This document shows positions 53,177 through 64,000 of a DNA stretch of 64,000 bases, one piece after another. The stretch is taken from assembly GCF_000002075.1 (NCBI RefSeq), contig NW_004797316.1:1175560-1239559 (forward strand). The letters run 5' to 3'. The position numbers were made by a program, and so were the translations under genes. Origin of the DNA: Aplysia californica. Lineage: Eukaryota; Mollusca; Gastropoda; Aplysiida; Aplysiidae. The notes under the pieces were generated by a model that did not search any database, had not been told where the DNA came from, and saw nothing but the letters and a program-made list of their open reading frames with translations. Each line of letters starts with the position of its first letter. The stretch's first letter is position 1.

Positions 53177-53526
53177 TATGTCACGAGTAGGCTAAATCTA
53201 GACAGCAAGTCCACTAACACTGAGACATGAGAATGCTGTCCTGGCTAACAAGCTTAGATGAAAATCAGTGTTGACAGTGGGAACACACTCCTTGAGCGCT
53301 TAATATTTTTTTCACATTTTTAATGTTGCAGCTTTTCAAAGTAAAGTCTAAATAGAGGGGCCCAGTAGTCCACACAGAATTGAACATGCTGGATATTCTG
53401 ATGCTAATGGGATCATTTTGACTGAAACCTCATGATAAATAAAACTGTCATCCTAATAAACAATGACAGTGGTTTCAGTATAAAAATCAGGAAATAAAAC
53501 CCCAAAAAATGATTCAAACAGTACAA

Positions 53527-53532
53527 TTTATT
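53527..53532 (-). terminator. Candidate CFAP52 poly(A) signal
   Basis: AATAAA on the reverse strand, giving a 3' UTR of about 1.1 kb after the stop at 54638. The 53304-54637 stretch holds no transposon ends I recognise. Confidence 0.4.
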
Positions 53533-54637
53533 TTTCAATATGTTTTCTAAGGCTTTTGACCACAGAATATGGCAAATGTGTGCCACATGGTTGCTCTAGT
53601 ACAGCGGTATGTTTTCATATCTTTATATTTATGATCTCTGATTTCATGTTCAGAGTACCTAATAATAAACTTGAACAAGAGAAACATCATTGACTGATAT
53701 TCAAGTGTTAGTGTGACATAAAGTGATAAAATGAAAAGAAGCTATCTGTTCTTCTCAATAAAAGCTAATCCAAAATAAATTTCACATTACAATTGGGAAA
53801 TAACATCTACAATGGAAGGCAGCTTAAAAAAAACATGTTTTTAAAGAGATATATATACTTTGTGTAAATCATGTATAAAAATGACCCAATACTGAATTTC
53901 TTTCCAATAACACTCAGTCATCACAATGAAAAAGCAAATCCATAGTGTACAGTTATATAGCTGGTTGTTTCAGTAATGACAGGAAATAAAAACAACACAA
54001 TAAATTCACCTAGAAATTCATTCATTCATCTTCCCACTTATTCCACATTCTCAAATCTACAGAAAACAGTACATGCACAAAAAAGAATTTAGAATGGCTA
54101 TTACAGCAATTAAAAGTTGTAAATGGAAAAGGTATGAACCATTTCTTCATCATACAATGCTGAGGTACAGTTGTGTACCATTTTGCTCCAGTACTTCTGA
54201 ATATTCACACTTAAGGACTCAGAACACAAAAGATGATTTAAAAAGAAGCACTGTGATACTTTGATAAATATACAACCCTTAAAAAGGTCAGAGAACAGGT
54301 GAGAATGTCTGACATCTGAGAAAAGTAAGAGCCAAAAATGGTATCCGCATGCCATGTGTGATTGATTTTTGGGGGACCAAATTGATTTGATCAAAATCCT
54401 GACATCCACTTCCACTATTATGAGAATGTGAGCTTCGGATCACTCTTCAGGTTTAGTATATATGGACTCTGATGCAAAAAAAAATTATAAATAGTTTTCT
54501 TGTAATCTTTAAAGACAATATCAGTTAATAGCCAAGAAGCAGAATTTTAAAAAATAAAATTTTACTTCTTCAAATTAGAGAGGTCTGTAAGATTCAAAAG
54601 AGAACATCTGCCCTTTAGATAGGTTGCTACTCATTCT

Positions 54638-54787
54638 TTAAACAGCTGGGAATCTCCACTGCAAAATGGCTCCATCTTCACTGACACTGATTAAACTTCG
54701 ATTGTCTGGGGCAATCCTTATCCTGCTGATGTTAGCGCTGTGGCCTTTACCAACATGAGTAACCTCTCCTTCTCTGTAGCGCCATAG
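54638..54787 (-). CDS. CFAP52: CFAP52 last coding exon
   Basis: LWRYREGEVTHVGKGHSANI onward, 49 residues and TAA. The acceptor TTTCCACAG is on the reverse strand. Confidence 0.94.
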   Translation of the reverse strand, partial: LWRYREGEVTHVGKGHSANISRIRIAPDNRSLISVSEDGAILQWRFPAV

Positions 54788-57700
54788 CTGTGGAAAATAG
54801 AGAAGCTTTGATTATTGAGGCTACCCTTCATAGTGTGGAAAGGTCTGCTGGGGTACATTGTCATTGTACTTGTTATAGTCCCACATTAATGCAATTTAGA
54901 TCATTTTGATGACAGGCAACTTCAACCTTGTCTGTACAAGGGCCAAACAGACAGAGTGGGATACAGCATCCCAGAAGATAGAAGTAATAGAAGGAAGTAC
55001 AGCAGATTCTATGGGACTCTGATTTAGCCATGTTTTCAGTTTGGAGAGGTTGCTCAAAATACTAAGAAAAAAAATTTGGGATTCTATTTTTTAAATTTTT
55101 TTTTCTTGGTTTATTGACATTTTCAAATGAACCTTATTTGGTTAACTCCTTCCAGACGTATCGCCGATATATCGGCAAGAGTCCACACCCCTTGAGGACG
55201 TATCGCCGATATATCGGCTGTGATAGGGAGCCTCAGTTTTGTTTCGTTTTTACACAATCCATCATTTAAAAATTACTTTTCATTGCTATTGAAAAACTCG
55301 AAAAGGAAAAATGAGTGAATTAGTTCTTGCGGTCTGCATCAACAAAACGATGTAACCGGACTCAGTATAAATATCATTACTCAAACAAAAATTGGAATAT
55401 TGCTTTGAAATACAAAGCTGCACATTCAGAAATTTACGGATTACGCTCTTGGCCTGTATATGATAAGACAGCTATGCTGATTTGCTTTCACATGTTTGGT
55501 GAATGTAATTTTTTCAGTCAAAATTTATTTTTCTCATCACCATTTCTAACCCTTGTAATGCATACTTATGTTCAAAATTAATCCTTGTTTCATATTGGAA
55601 TGTATTCCTCATTCCATTTCCTTCAATTTGATATATCATATGTACGTTTTGAGTGATGGTTATGCTTCTATGAAGTTATTTTGTACACCACCTGCATAGC
55701 CAAATCGATCCACAAGTTAATTATGTCTAGTGGGTACCAGAAACTAAATTTTCAAAGTAGCTGTATGCCAAATTTATCAGTTCCATTTGAAAGGCCTATA
55801 TCCACTGAGCATTTTGGTACCATTCTTTAACCTCTCAGTCAATTTTTAAGAAAATGGTAGTTGTTTAAAATTTGATCCAATTTGTTAAAGTCAATCACTG
55901 GCTGCAACCCCATGTTTGACAGACAATAAAAGAGTACCAAGTGCACTAAACATCTCCACATTAACAGAGTACAATCACTATAACAAATATATGGAGCCTA
56001 ATTTTTTTCAAGACTGTGAGATCATTACAGATCAGTATTTTATCGCCTCAAACACGATGATCTGTCCTTATTTCAACAAAAACACGAGCGTTGACCCGGC
56101 CGGCGCCGCACCGAGCCCCGCGGTGAAGGAGTCGGCTCTATACTGTAGTGTACCCCACGTGCGGGGTCACATGTTTTCCGAGTCTCGCAGAAGGATTGAT
56201 GAAAATTAATTCCAAGCTGATTACTTTATTCTAATAGGAAATGAACTGATCTTTAATTAATACCTTTTTTAAGCCGGTATTTTACATATTTTGTGTTAAA
56301 AGTGATCTTTTAACATTTGACAGTATTTTTAAAAGCTTTCTATTTAAACACCAAAGGCTAAATATATACCACGGGAAAGCCTGTTTAAAGCTCTACAGTT
56401 CTCCGCCACTGAAAAGACGGTATTTAATCATCCTTCATTCCGCAAAGTATTTGAATGCACACGTGTCAATTTTTTAACCGGCCGGCCACGCATTCCGACT
56501 GCGAGGGGCTTCGCTTTCATCAGCGATTCTCCAGCTCCTAATAATCGGACATATAAACAACTTACACCGTTGTAACGAGGAAAAGCTTAACTTTTACAAT
56601 GTGTACGGCCTTTTGGTGTTTTATAGCGAAAGAGCAAAGAAACAGTGATCGGAATTACCCCGATTTCACCGATACCACGCACTCGGAAGGCCGCGAGTGC
56701 CCGCGAGGCAGTGTTTACGCTACCTATGTCTAGACCAAAAAAAAAACTACGTCCGGAAAGAGTTAAAAAGGGGTTCCACTGTAAAAGTAAAGTTGTTCCC
56801 GTATCCGATCCGGACATTGGGGATTGCTTTGTAAGCAAGACAACTTCCTGGGCCTTCAGCATATTGTGGTAGGGTTCCACTGTACTTGATGAAATAACAT
56901 CCATATGAAGAAATTGAATTCACATCTTGTGCATGCAGTGGTGAGTACTACACCATAGACCATCAATGACACCTATTGTTGAGGCACATCAAAATTAATG
57001 CAAAATCTGTTGACATTTCATTCTCGCCATAGCCAGAAAGCCATGCAATCGCCTACAATATTGATCAAGAAGTTGAACAAGCTCTTCTGCTCTTTCTAAA
57101 CTAGCTTTCATCAGTAGGCTACTTTCTTGTACTCCCTAGTCATTGTTATGAATAGCGCATATTGTGCCCAGTCATCACTTCTGTTAACATGGCCCCAGGT
57201 GATAATATATTCATATTGCCCCACCTGTGCCATTAAGTACTAATGAAAAACTGCAATAATTATTAAATGTACACGAGATCTAGAACTTTTGCCCCAAAAG
57301 GGGGACTTTTACTTTGACTGACTCTCATCGATAAAGACTCATTCTGTTACCAATGGCCTTGGAGGTAACATCATACCCAGGATAGTGTTTGTGCTCTATT
57401 GATCTTCACTTTGTGTCCTGCTAAAATCTACAATAGGCCTACATGCAGTTTTTACAATTTTACAGGAGAGCCAAAAAACTGAATGCTGTCACCAAGAAAA
57501 CGATCTCTTTGCAAACATCCCAAGTCAATATTTTTAAGAATACAATTTTGATCAGGACTTCATTTTTATCTTTAAAGCAAATGTTGCTTTATCACTAACA
57601 ACATTCAGTTTTTTGGCTCTCCTCTAAAACTGAAAAAACCCTGCATATTGTACTTTTAAAAATAACGGCAGAACTCTTAAGAGTCCAAACAAGAAATTTC

Positions 57701-60700
57701 ATTTAGAAGTACAGTTGGCAATGTTTTCTTTCGTTGCAACCTGTTCGGACTAGTGAAGAACCACTACTTTAGTTTTTGAATAAGGTGTTCCATTTTTTCT
57801 TGTAAATCTTTACTTGCGAGACATACAAGTAAATGATAGCTTTCTATCTTTATTATAGGCTTAATGGTTTTCTTTCAACAGAATAAAGAAAGTGTCAAGT
57901 TTTTTACCTTAATGAGCTTCTCCTCTCCACCAGTGGCAAAAGCCTTCTGGTCTGATGTGATGTCCATGAAGTTAATGGCTCCCGCCTTAGCGCCCTCCAA
58001 CTCGCGAATCATTGAGCCGTCATACGTCTCCCAGTAGCCAATCTTGTGATCTGTGCCACAGGTGATGATCTGATGCTCGTCTTCACCATAACACACACTT
58101 TTGAACAGAGTGTTGGCGAACACTACAGTTTTACGAGAGCCTTTCCTGCAGGAACAGACAAAAAATGTTCTTAACTCATTCGCTACGTATTATTTTCAGC
58201 TTGTGGACGAATTTTTTTCGGGAGGGCGAATGAGATGATTACTAGTGGGCAGTTAAAAGGTCTTTGGGGCCACAAATTCAAATAAATACTAACGTATTAT
58301 ATACCAATATTTTCAGTATGGTTTGTAGAATACATCTGTAATGTTTATTCATGTATTTTTCAACTTTGGTTCCCGTAAGAGGCGATTATACAACACACTT
58401 TTGATTGGATGCGGATAAAATTTGAAAATAAAAAATTAATAATCTTTGGTGAAACTCAAAAAATATGTTCCCACCTAGTCAAATGATACATCAAAATAGC
58501 CATAAATGAATATAGAACTGGAAAATATTGAAAAGTTTGCAGTTATTTACATACATTCCATAATATTTGTACATTTGGGTCATAACATCCGATATTGAAA
58601 AAAAAAAATTAAATTTTATAATCTTGAAAAACGATCACAAACAGAAAAATTAACCCCACTCGTATCTTATATGGAATTATTCAGAATTGCATTTGAAATA
58701 AACCTATACATGTCTTGAGTGGCACTTTTTGTGTAATTTCATCAAAAAGTAGTGATTTTGGTGAGAAAATAATATTTTGACAATTTAGATCTAGACCTAG
58801 ATCTAGCACTCAAAAATATTGAATTCTCAATAACAGCGCATTGGCAATATGAGTCCAATCGTATTAATATTATAAAAAAGAGTCCTACATTTCTTTAGTG
58901 GGCAAAATAATGATAGATTTTGTTGTGTACAATTACTAAGACTGGTGTCCGGGCTATAATTTTGGCATCACGATACAACAAAGTCGAATAAACTACGAAA
59001 TCGCATTTCAAAACTGAATCTAAACTTCCGATTTTCAGTGGAAATGCTTGACCCAGAAGTCAACATTATATTATGACCTTTATTTTAACATGGATATGTG
59101 GATTGGAATAGAATCTAAGCTAAAATTGAAGATCAGTTCTCGAGCCGCCGGGGGCAGCTTAGCGTACTGACGGCACTTTAGCCGCGCCGCCCCCCACAGC
59201 TCGGCGCAGCGAATGAGTTAAATTAGGTAGCAGAAACTAAATTTTCAAAGTAGCTGTATACTAAATTTATCTGTTCCATTTGAAAGGCCTATATCCACTG
59301 AGCATTTTGGTACCATTCTTTAACCTCTCAGTCAATTTTTAACCCTCATCCTGCGGGAGCCGGGTTTATGTAGCCCGATAAGCCTATTTCGGCACCTCGC
59401 CTGCGTTCTGGTCCCGAGTCAGTGTAGCTCCTGGCTCAGCGCACGCGCAGCGCGCATCCTCTTACGTGTCATTCGGGTCCCGAGTCGGATCCCCATTCAC
59501 GCAGGTCAAGTGTGTGTGCGTCAGTCTGCTTGAGTTTGTGTGCGTTTGTGGCCTTCTTCTAGAACCACCTGCGTTGGTTCGTAATCGAGGCATACGTCTC
59601 ATTCAAAACATGCCAAGTTGATAGCTCTAGATGTTCGTCCAATGAAATTATAGAAGAAATTGACCCACTTAGACATGAGGAGCTCGAAAGGATAGTCAGG
59701 AAACAAGACTTCCGTTTTTCTATACAAAATATTTCAAATGAGCTTGATTTTGTATGAAATGATACTACCTGATAAAAGATGAGCTTGTTTAATAGTTTTG
59801 AATACCCTTGTGCAGGTACAAAGAACAATTTGAGTGTAAAACATTCGGAAATTGACCTAAATTATCCCTTTTCGAACCTCAGGTCATTCATAACAACAAG
59901 AGCGTCCAGAAAGGTTATTCAAATGGGCGTAACTACTCGTAATGTCTTATCAGCTTGTGAGAGGGGGTTATTCATGTGTTTGTAACACTTTATAAATAGA
60001 ATGCTATGAAGGATAGAGCGTTATTTTCATCATCAGTTAACACACTCCCGCGGTATTCATGGCGAAAACACACGTTTCCCGGCGCGCGCGCTGTACACCA
60101 ACAGTACACACTGAGTGACCCCGGCGGCCTGCCCGGCGAGTCCGACGTAATCGGTTGCTGATAAGATACGCATCTGGGCACAGACGCAGGATAAGAGTTA
60201 AAGAAAGTGGTAGTTGTTTAAAATTTGATCAAATTTGTTAAAGTCAGTCACTGTCTGCAACCCCATATTTGACAGATCATAAAAGAGTACCAAGTGTAAA
60301 AATTGATCTTTGAAAAACTTGACAGTGTTTTTAAAGGCTTTCTATTTAAATGCCAAAGGCCAAAAATATACTACGGGAAAGCCCGTTTAAAGCTCTACAG
60401 TTCTCCACCAATGAAAAGACGGTATTTAATCATCCCTCGTTCCGCGAAGCATTTGAATGCACGTGTGTCAATTTTAGAACCGGCCGACCACGCATTCCGA
60501 CCGCGAGGGGCTTTGCTCTCTTCGGCAATTTTCCAGCTCCTAATAATCGGACATATAAACAACTTACACCGTTGTAACGAGGAAAAGCTTAACTTTTACA
60601 AAGTGTACGGCATTTTGGTGTTTTATAGCGAAAGAGCAAAGAAACAGCGATCGGAATTACCCCGATTTCACCTATATACCACGCGCTCGGAAGGCCACGA

Positions 60701-63521
60701 GTGCCCGTGAGGCCATGTTTACTCTACCTACTTAAATTCAGCAACGGCAGTATGGTCCAATTAACATAAAGCTATAGTCTTATCATAAACGCGCACTTTT
60801 TCAACAGTAATTCAGTATGGTTTTTTTATTGTGACCATTACATAGATTTTAAGGGAGTTTGAACCAGTTTTTATCTTTTCCTGACATACCTTTAAGTGAA
60901 CTCAACTGTAGTCTAAGGAAAGAAATTTTAGACGTTTTCAATCATTTAACTGTGTTACAATGCTAACATAACAACAGAAGCTCATCTTACGTGAGATCCC
61001 AAATGATTGTGGTTCCATCTCCACTGGCTGATGCACACTCCTTGTCACTGCTGGCAATGACAATCTCTGACACACAGTTCTTGTGTTCCTTCATGCTGTG
61101 CCGAAGATCTGCTCTCATCTCCTTCTTTCCAGTGTGGTCCATGAAAGTGATGATCTCCCACATTCGTACCTGAGAGGGCAACAATTTTGTATTTGGCTTT
61201 TTTTTTTACAAGGGCAAAGTTATGTTGTTTATATTTACTGTAACTGTTGTCATCTCTGCTTCTTTGCCTTCTGTTTGAATTTGAGGGTTCTCACCTTTAG
61301 GATGCCATTCTCGTGTTCTTAGATAACATCTACAAACACATAGACACACCAAGAAAATACTGCAGGATACTTTTTGCTGATTTTTCATCCGCTTTCAACA
61401 CAATCCAACCCCACTTAATAGTTTCAAAATTAATTAACATGAACATAAACAAGAACAATATAGCTTGAGTTCTTAACCAATCGACATCAATATAAAATTA
61501 AATGGTGTAAAATCTGACCTAATATTCACAAACACCGGTGCGCCCCAAGGCTGTGTAATCTCCTCTGTTTTGTTTACGCTCTACACAAATGACTACTTTT
61601 GATAACAAAAACATCAAACTAATCAAATTTGCAGAAGACTCCACTCTACAAGGCCCTAAAACAACAAATGAGAATGAATACAGGGACGCTGTAAATGTAT
61701 TTACAAATTGGTGTGATAACCACCTCCTTTTACTAAATGTAAAAAAGACAAAGGAATTAATAATAGACTTTAGAGTAAAAAAAGACCAATTGCAACCACG
61801 TTTAGATGAAGAAGTGGAGGTGGTAAGCTCTTACAAGTATCTTGGCATAACAACTGATAACAAACTTGACTGGCATCCCCAAGCTGCTCTTGTGCATAAA
61901 AAAGTAAATCAAAGAATGTTCCTCTTAAGGAAATTAAGAAGTTTCCGTGTTGATAATAAGATTAAGTCCCTTTTGTACCATTCTATGATTGAAAGCATGC
62001 TATTATTTTGTATTTGCTGCTGGGCTGGGAATTGTAAGGTGAAAAATAAAGAAAAATTTGATAGAACCATTAAGAAAGCCAGCAAGATCTCTGGATATGA
62101 TTTTACTAGAATTGATGAAATGTATAACACCACAATTATAAAAAAGATAAAAAGCATTATAAACGACCCATCACACCCACTTTCAACACGCAAATGTAAG
62201 ATCATACAGAGGCAGATATGTACCTCCAAAAACAAAGAAAGAAAGATATAAAAGAAGTTTTTTACCATCTAGCATAAGGCTATTGTCAGAATAAGCATAA
62301 TGTGTATTGCTCTTTAGAGTATGTATCTATGAGTATATAACTCCAGAAGTTTTGTAATCAAATTCCTGCAGGTGGTTGAATGATGCATCTGATGCGATAC
62401 GTACATTTTGTCAGCTTTACTTCTCTTTTCATGTTGAATTCTAATGAGAGTAATAGATTTTTTATGTATACTTGCATGTGTTTTTACGGTCCTGTACAGC
62501 CAAGAAAAATTTCCCTCAAGAATAATAAAGTATTATCTTATCTATCTTAATTAAATATACTGTTAAAATATCTCAAGACCACTATTCCCACTGCATGTTC
62601 AAAAGTTATAATTACATTTAGCCCAAAGTGAGAAAAAATATTAATGAGATATTTTCTCGATTGTTTTCATGGGTACATACAAATTATCAATTCAGGATTT
62701 GTTTTCATTCACAACTCAGTGATGCTTATAAAGTTATGTTCCATTAGTTGGAAAGTTTTTCCTGTGTGGCCTCACCTCTATCCGGGGGGGGGGGGGTTTG
62801 TCCAACTTTGATTTCCCTGTCAAACAAATCAGCCTTCACCCTTGCCCTAGACCATAAAACAATTTGAGAGATTTTTACCAAACATTTTTTATATCTTTGC
62901 TTTTTTTTAAAATGTAGGTTTAACGCCCTCATCTCTCCATATTCTTTCAGCAGGTTCATATTTCGTTCATTTTAATATACTCACCATGCCATCACCACCT
63001 CCACTTATAACTTGATCTCCTCTGGTGGTCAGTGCTACAGCTGTGACACCTTTGTTGTGGGCATCCATTACCACATGTTTCAGTTCCAAAGAAAGGTCTT
63101 TGCTCTTGAATCCCAGAATCCTGATTTTTCCATCATTCCAACCTGAAAAAAAAGACCACTTCAGTAAACTAAATGCCTTAAAAAGGAGAGTTCTTCGACA
63201 GTGTACTTCTAATAACTTCATATCTGAGTACAAAGAGCAGATTCCTATACACCATATTGTACCCAACCAGTATTGTAAACACTTCTGGTTTTTTTAATAA
63301 ATTGCATATATTTGACCTGAAACTTTGGGATGAATCATCATTTACATGCACCGAAATATACATGGGGCCTACCTGAAACAACAATTTTTCCATCCCGTGA
63401 GATTGCCAAAGCATTGCAGACTTTGTTTGCAAGGACAAACCTCCGCAACTCTCTGCCAGTGGTCAAGTCCCAAACCCTGATCTCACCCTCCTGACAGGTG
63501 AGAATCAGCTGAGCCACACCG
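54638..63521 (-). CDS. CFAP52: Cilia- and flagella-associated protein 52 (WDR16), C-terminal half, five exons
   Basis: Reverse-strand exons in coding order are 63521-63373, 63142-62985, 61169-60991, 58145-57908 and 54787-54638, all GT-AG and phase-consistent, giving 290 residues to the stop. Human CFAP52 is about 620 aa, so the 5' half lies beyond 64000. WD40 signatures recur: EGEIRVWDLTTGRELRRFV, SGWNDGKIRI, VISGGGDGMVRMWEI, SASGDGTTIIWDLT, TCGTDHKIGYWETYDGSMIR and SVSEDGAILQWRFPAV-stop. The tail GEVTHVGKGHSANISRIRI is almost the human CFAP52 ending. The protein is a double WD-propeller of axonemal doublet microtubules (microtubule inner protein) in motile cilia and sperm. Confidence 0.94.
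54788..55141 (-). other. CFAP52 last intron, gene-proximal part
   Basis: No repeat ends recognised. Confidence 0.4.
55142..56766 (+). mobile_element. T7a: TTAA-flanked TIR element
   Basis: TTAA then CTCCTTCCAGACG; right end CGTCCGGAAAGAG then TTAA. Two copies of GCCGATATATCGGC lie at 55163-55176 and 55206-55219. The interior from about 55735 also occurs at 59222-60731 and, reversed, at 13983-14733. About 1.6 kb; the longest internal frame (55916-56209) is unrecognised. Confidence 0.78.
56767..57907 (-). other. CFAP52 last intron, remainder
   Basis: GGTTCCACTGTA occurs at 56773 and 56874 in the same orientation, resembling pogo right ends, but no partner left end was found. No gene otherwise. 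Confidence 0.4.
57908..58145 (-). CDS. CFAP52: CFAP52 penultimate exon
   Basis: KGSRKTVVFANTLFKSVCYG to GGEEKLIK, 79 residues plus a split codon. The acceptor is TTCCTGCAG at 58148-58146; the donor is GTAAAA. T6b starts only 25 bp upstream of the acceptor. Confidence 0.94.
58171..59221 (+). mobile_element. T6b: TTAA-flanked TIR element
   Basis: TTAA then CTCATTCGCTACGTATT; right end GGCGCAGCGAATGAG then TTAA. Full-length partner of T6a, in a CFAP52 intron. Some indels and substitutions separate the two. Confidence 0.88.
59222..60731 (+). mobile_element. T7b: T7 internal copy, split by T2b
   Basis: Aligns with 55735-56727 (GGCCTATATCCACTGAGCAT at both), without TTAA termini; interrupted at 59339-60201. 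It starts directly at the T6b right TTAA. Confidence 0.75.
59339..60201 (+). mobile_element. T2b: TTAA-flanked TIR element
   Basis: TTAA then CCCTCATCCTGCGGGAGCC; right end GACGCAGGATAAGAG then TTAA. The host repeat is seen uninterrupted at 55860, which confirms the TTAA duplication. 855 bp, reverse complement of T2a. Confidence 0.9.
60991..61169 (-). CDS. CFAP52: CFAP52 exon (third of five here)
   Basis: VRMWEIITFMDHTGKKEMRA to GTTIIWDL, 59 codons plus two bases completed by the next exon to Thr. The acceptor is CCCTCTCAG; the donor is GTAAGA. Confidence 0.94.
61318..62555 (+). mobile_element. LINE-5: Rex1/Babar-like RT fragment
   Basis: Encodes RKYCRILFADFSSAFNTIQP, NTGAPQGCVISSVLFTLYTN, KFAEDSTLQG (catalytic ADD changed to AED), LNVKKTKELIIDFR and YKYLGITTDNKLDW. 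It ends in AATAAAGTATTATCTTATCT, the usual tail type for this group. Stops and a frame change lie near 61460-61590. It is 5'-truncated and antisense to CFAP52. The same group as LINE-4. Confidence 0.82.
62556..62984 (-). other. CFAP52 intron, unassigned part
   Basis: Contains a G tract at 62785-62797; nothing else recognised. Confidence 0.4.
62985..63142 (-). CDS. CFAP52: CFAP52 exon (second of five here)
   Basis: WNDGKIRILGFKSKDLSLEL to ISGGGDGM; begins with GT of a split Gly codon. The acceptor is TTTTTTCAG; the donor is GTGAGT. Confidence 0.94.
63373..63521 (-). CDS. CFAP52: CFAP52 exon (first of five here)
   Basis: GVAQLILTCQEGEIRVWDLT to DGKIVVSG; 49 codons with one base of a split codon at each end, so an upstream exon must exist outside the window. 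The acceptor is GCTTTCAG. Confidence 0.92.
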
Positions 63522-64000
63522 CTGAAAGCAATGTATGAATTCAATTAAATATTTGCTGAAAATTTAAGTTAAACTTCACACTTCATTAACTTTTTCTGGG
63601 CAGTTTAATGTTTATCCCATCAAGGATGAACTTAAATTTTAAGCTCCTACTTCTTGAGATAAACTTAAACTGTGTTGAAAAGGGTACTTGCTATTAACAG
63701 AATAAAGTGGAGCATTTAAGAGCATCACTTAATTAATGCTCCAGTTACTTTGCAATCTTTTAATTCTTCCCTTAAAAATGGCTTTAATTTTTCCAAGTTT
63801 AAAATTACAAATATTACAACCAGTGGCTGCTCGTGGTTTATAGAACTGACCGGCGGTCATTCACGTCAACTATTTTTCCCTCCCCCACCCCCTTCCTTCA
63901 CAACACACACACTCACACACACACACACACGCACACACACACGCGCACACACACACACACTACACACACACACACGCACGCACGCACACACACATGCTCT
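63522..64000 (-). other. CFAP52 intron reaching the window edge, with CA microsatellite
   Basis: A CA/CG-interrupted dinucleotide array fills 63901-63992. No exon recognised to its left. Confidence 0.7.

Larger units (their letters stand above)
48207..53303 (-). mobile_element. T3b: second T3 copy, interrupted by a multi-level nest
   Basis: Three separated segments align in order with the reverse complement of T3a: 48207-48541, about 52190-52427 and 53177-53303. Diagnostic matches are the GCTGTG-AGTACC and CTGGTTGCCTATA blocks, CTTACAAGCAATCG, and TGTCACGAG..CACTGAGACAT..GCTGTCCTGG. TTAA closes both ends (48207-48210, 53300-53303). The interruptions are MA copy f and P7. Divergence from T3a is high, so this is an old copy. 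Confidence 0.75.

Noticed and set aside
56773-56884. Two GGTTCCACTGTA sites as ends of another pogo-like element
   Set aside because: Both point the same way and no matching left end was found.

Overview
This is a 64 kb stretch of animal nuclear DNA: three conserved host genes with short exons and GT-AG introns, sitting in very dense transposon debris. Protein resemblance, intron structure, LINE types and the many AGATCT and TAGGCCTA motifs suggest a lophotrochozoan invertebrate, probably a mollusc (gastropod-like). That placement is an inference. I saw no LTR retroelement, tRNA, rRNA or CRISPR.

Host genes. (1) CHMP6/VPS20 (ESCRT-III, membrane remodelling) on + at 1975-18523: eight coding exons, 207 aa. 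(2) ATG12 (ubiquitin-like autophagy modifier) on + at 24448-44556: four coding exons, 145 aa, with a 16.4 kb first intron. (3) CFAP52/WDR16 (ciliary WD40 protein) on - from 63521 down to 54638: only its last five coding exons (290 aa) are present and the 5' half lies beyond the right edge. CHMP6 and ATG12 run head to tail; ATG12 and CFAP52 converge. CHMP6 and ATG12 both act in endolysosomal and autophagic traffic, but nothing in the sequence links them functionally.

Mobile elements fill the introns and spacers. (a) Eleven TTAA-flanked (piggyBac-type) insertions of eight families, T1-T8. (b) Pogo/Tc1-like TA-flanked elements P1-P7 with CAGT ends, each family with its own short terminal motif repeated. 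(c) A family called MA here: six copies of about 440 bp with GTGAGGCATC-type inverted ends. (d) hAT-like elements, including one 8.3 kb relic (30125-38415) with an 8-bp target duplication and a broken hAT dimerisation domain. (e) A MULE-like element with a perfect 9-bp duplication and an unclassified TIR element with a 5-bp duplication. (f) LINEs: one full-length I-type element with a 12-bp duplication (6454-11095) and six fragments (same I type, CR1/L2-like, two Rex1/Babar-like, an RTE-like 3' end and a heavily decayed RT). (g) A SINE-like repeat in three copies.

The most striking feature is nesting. At 48207-53303 a TTAA element holds an MA element, which holds a second TTAA element, which holds a third; a pogo-like element interrupts the same host element elsewhere. 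Similar nests occur at 5753-11177, 22650-23413, 30125-38415, 44963-46192 and 59222-60731. They give a relative order of transposon activity.

Layout: 1-1974 relics and CHMP6 5' region; 1975-18523 CHMP6; 18524-24170 its 3' region; 24171-44556 ATG12; 44557-53303 convergent spacer; 53304-64000 CFAP52 3' half and introns.
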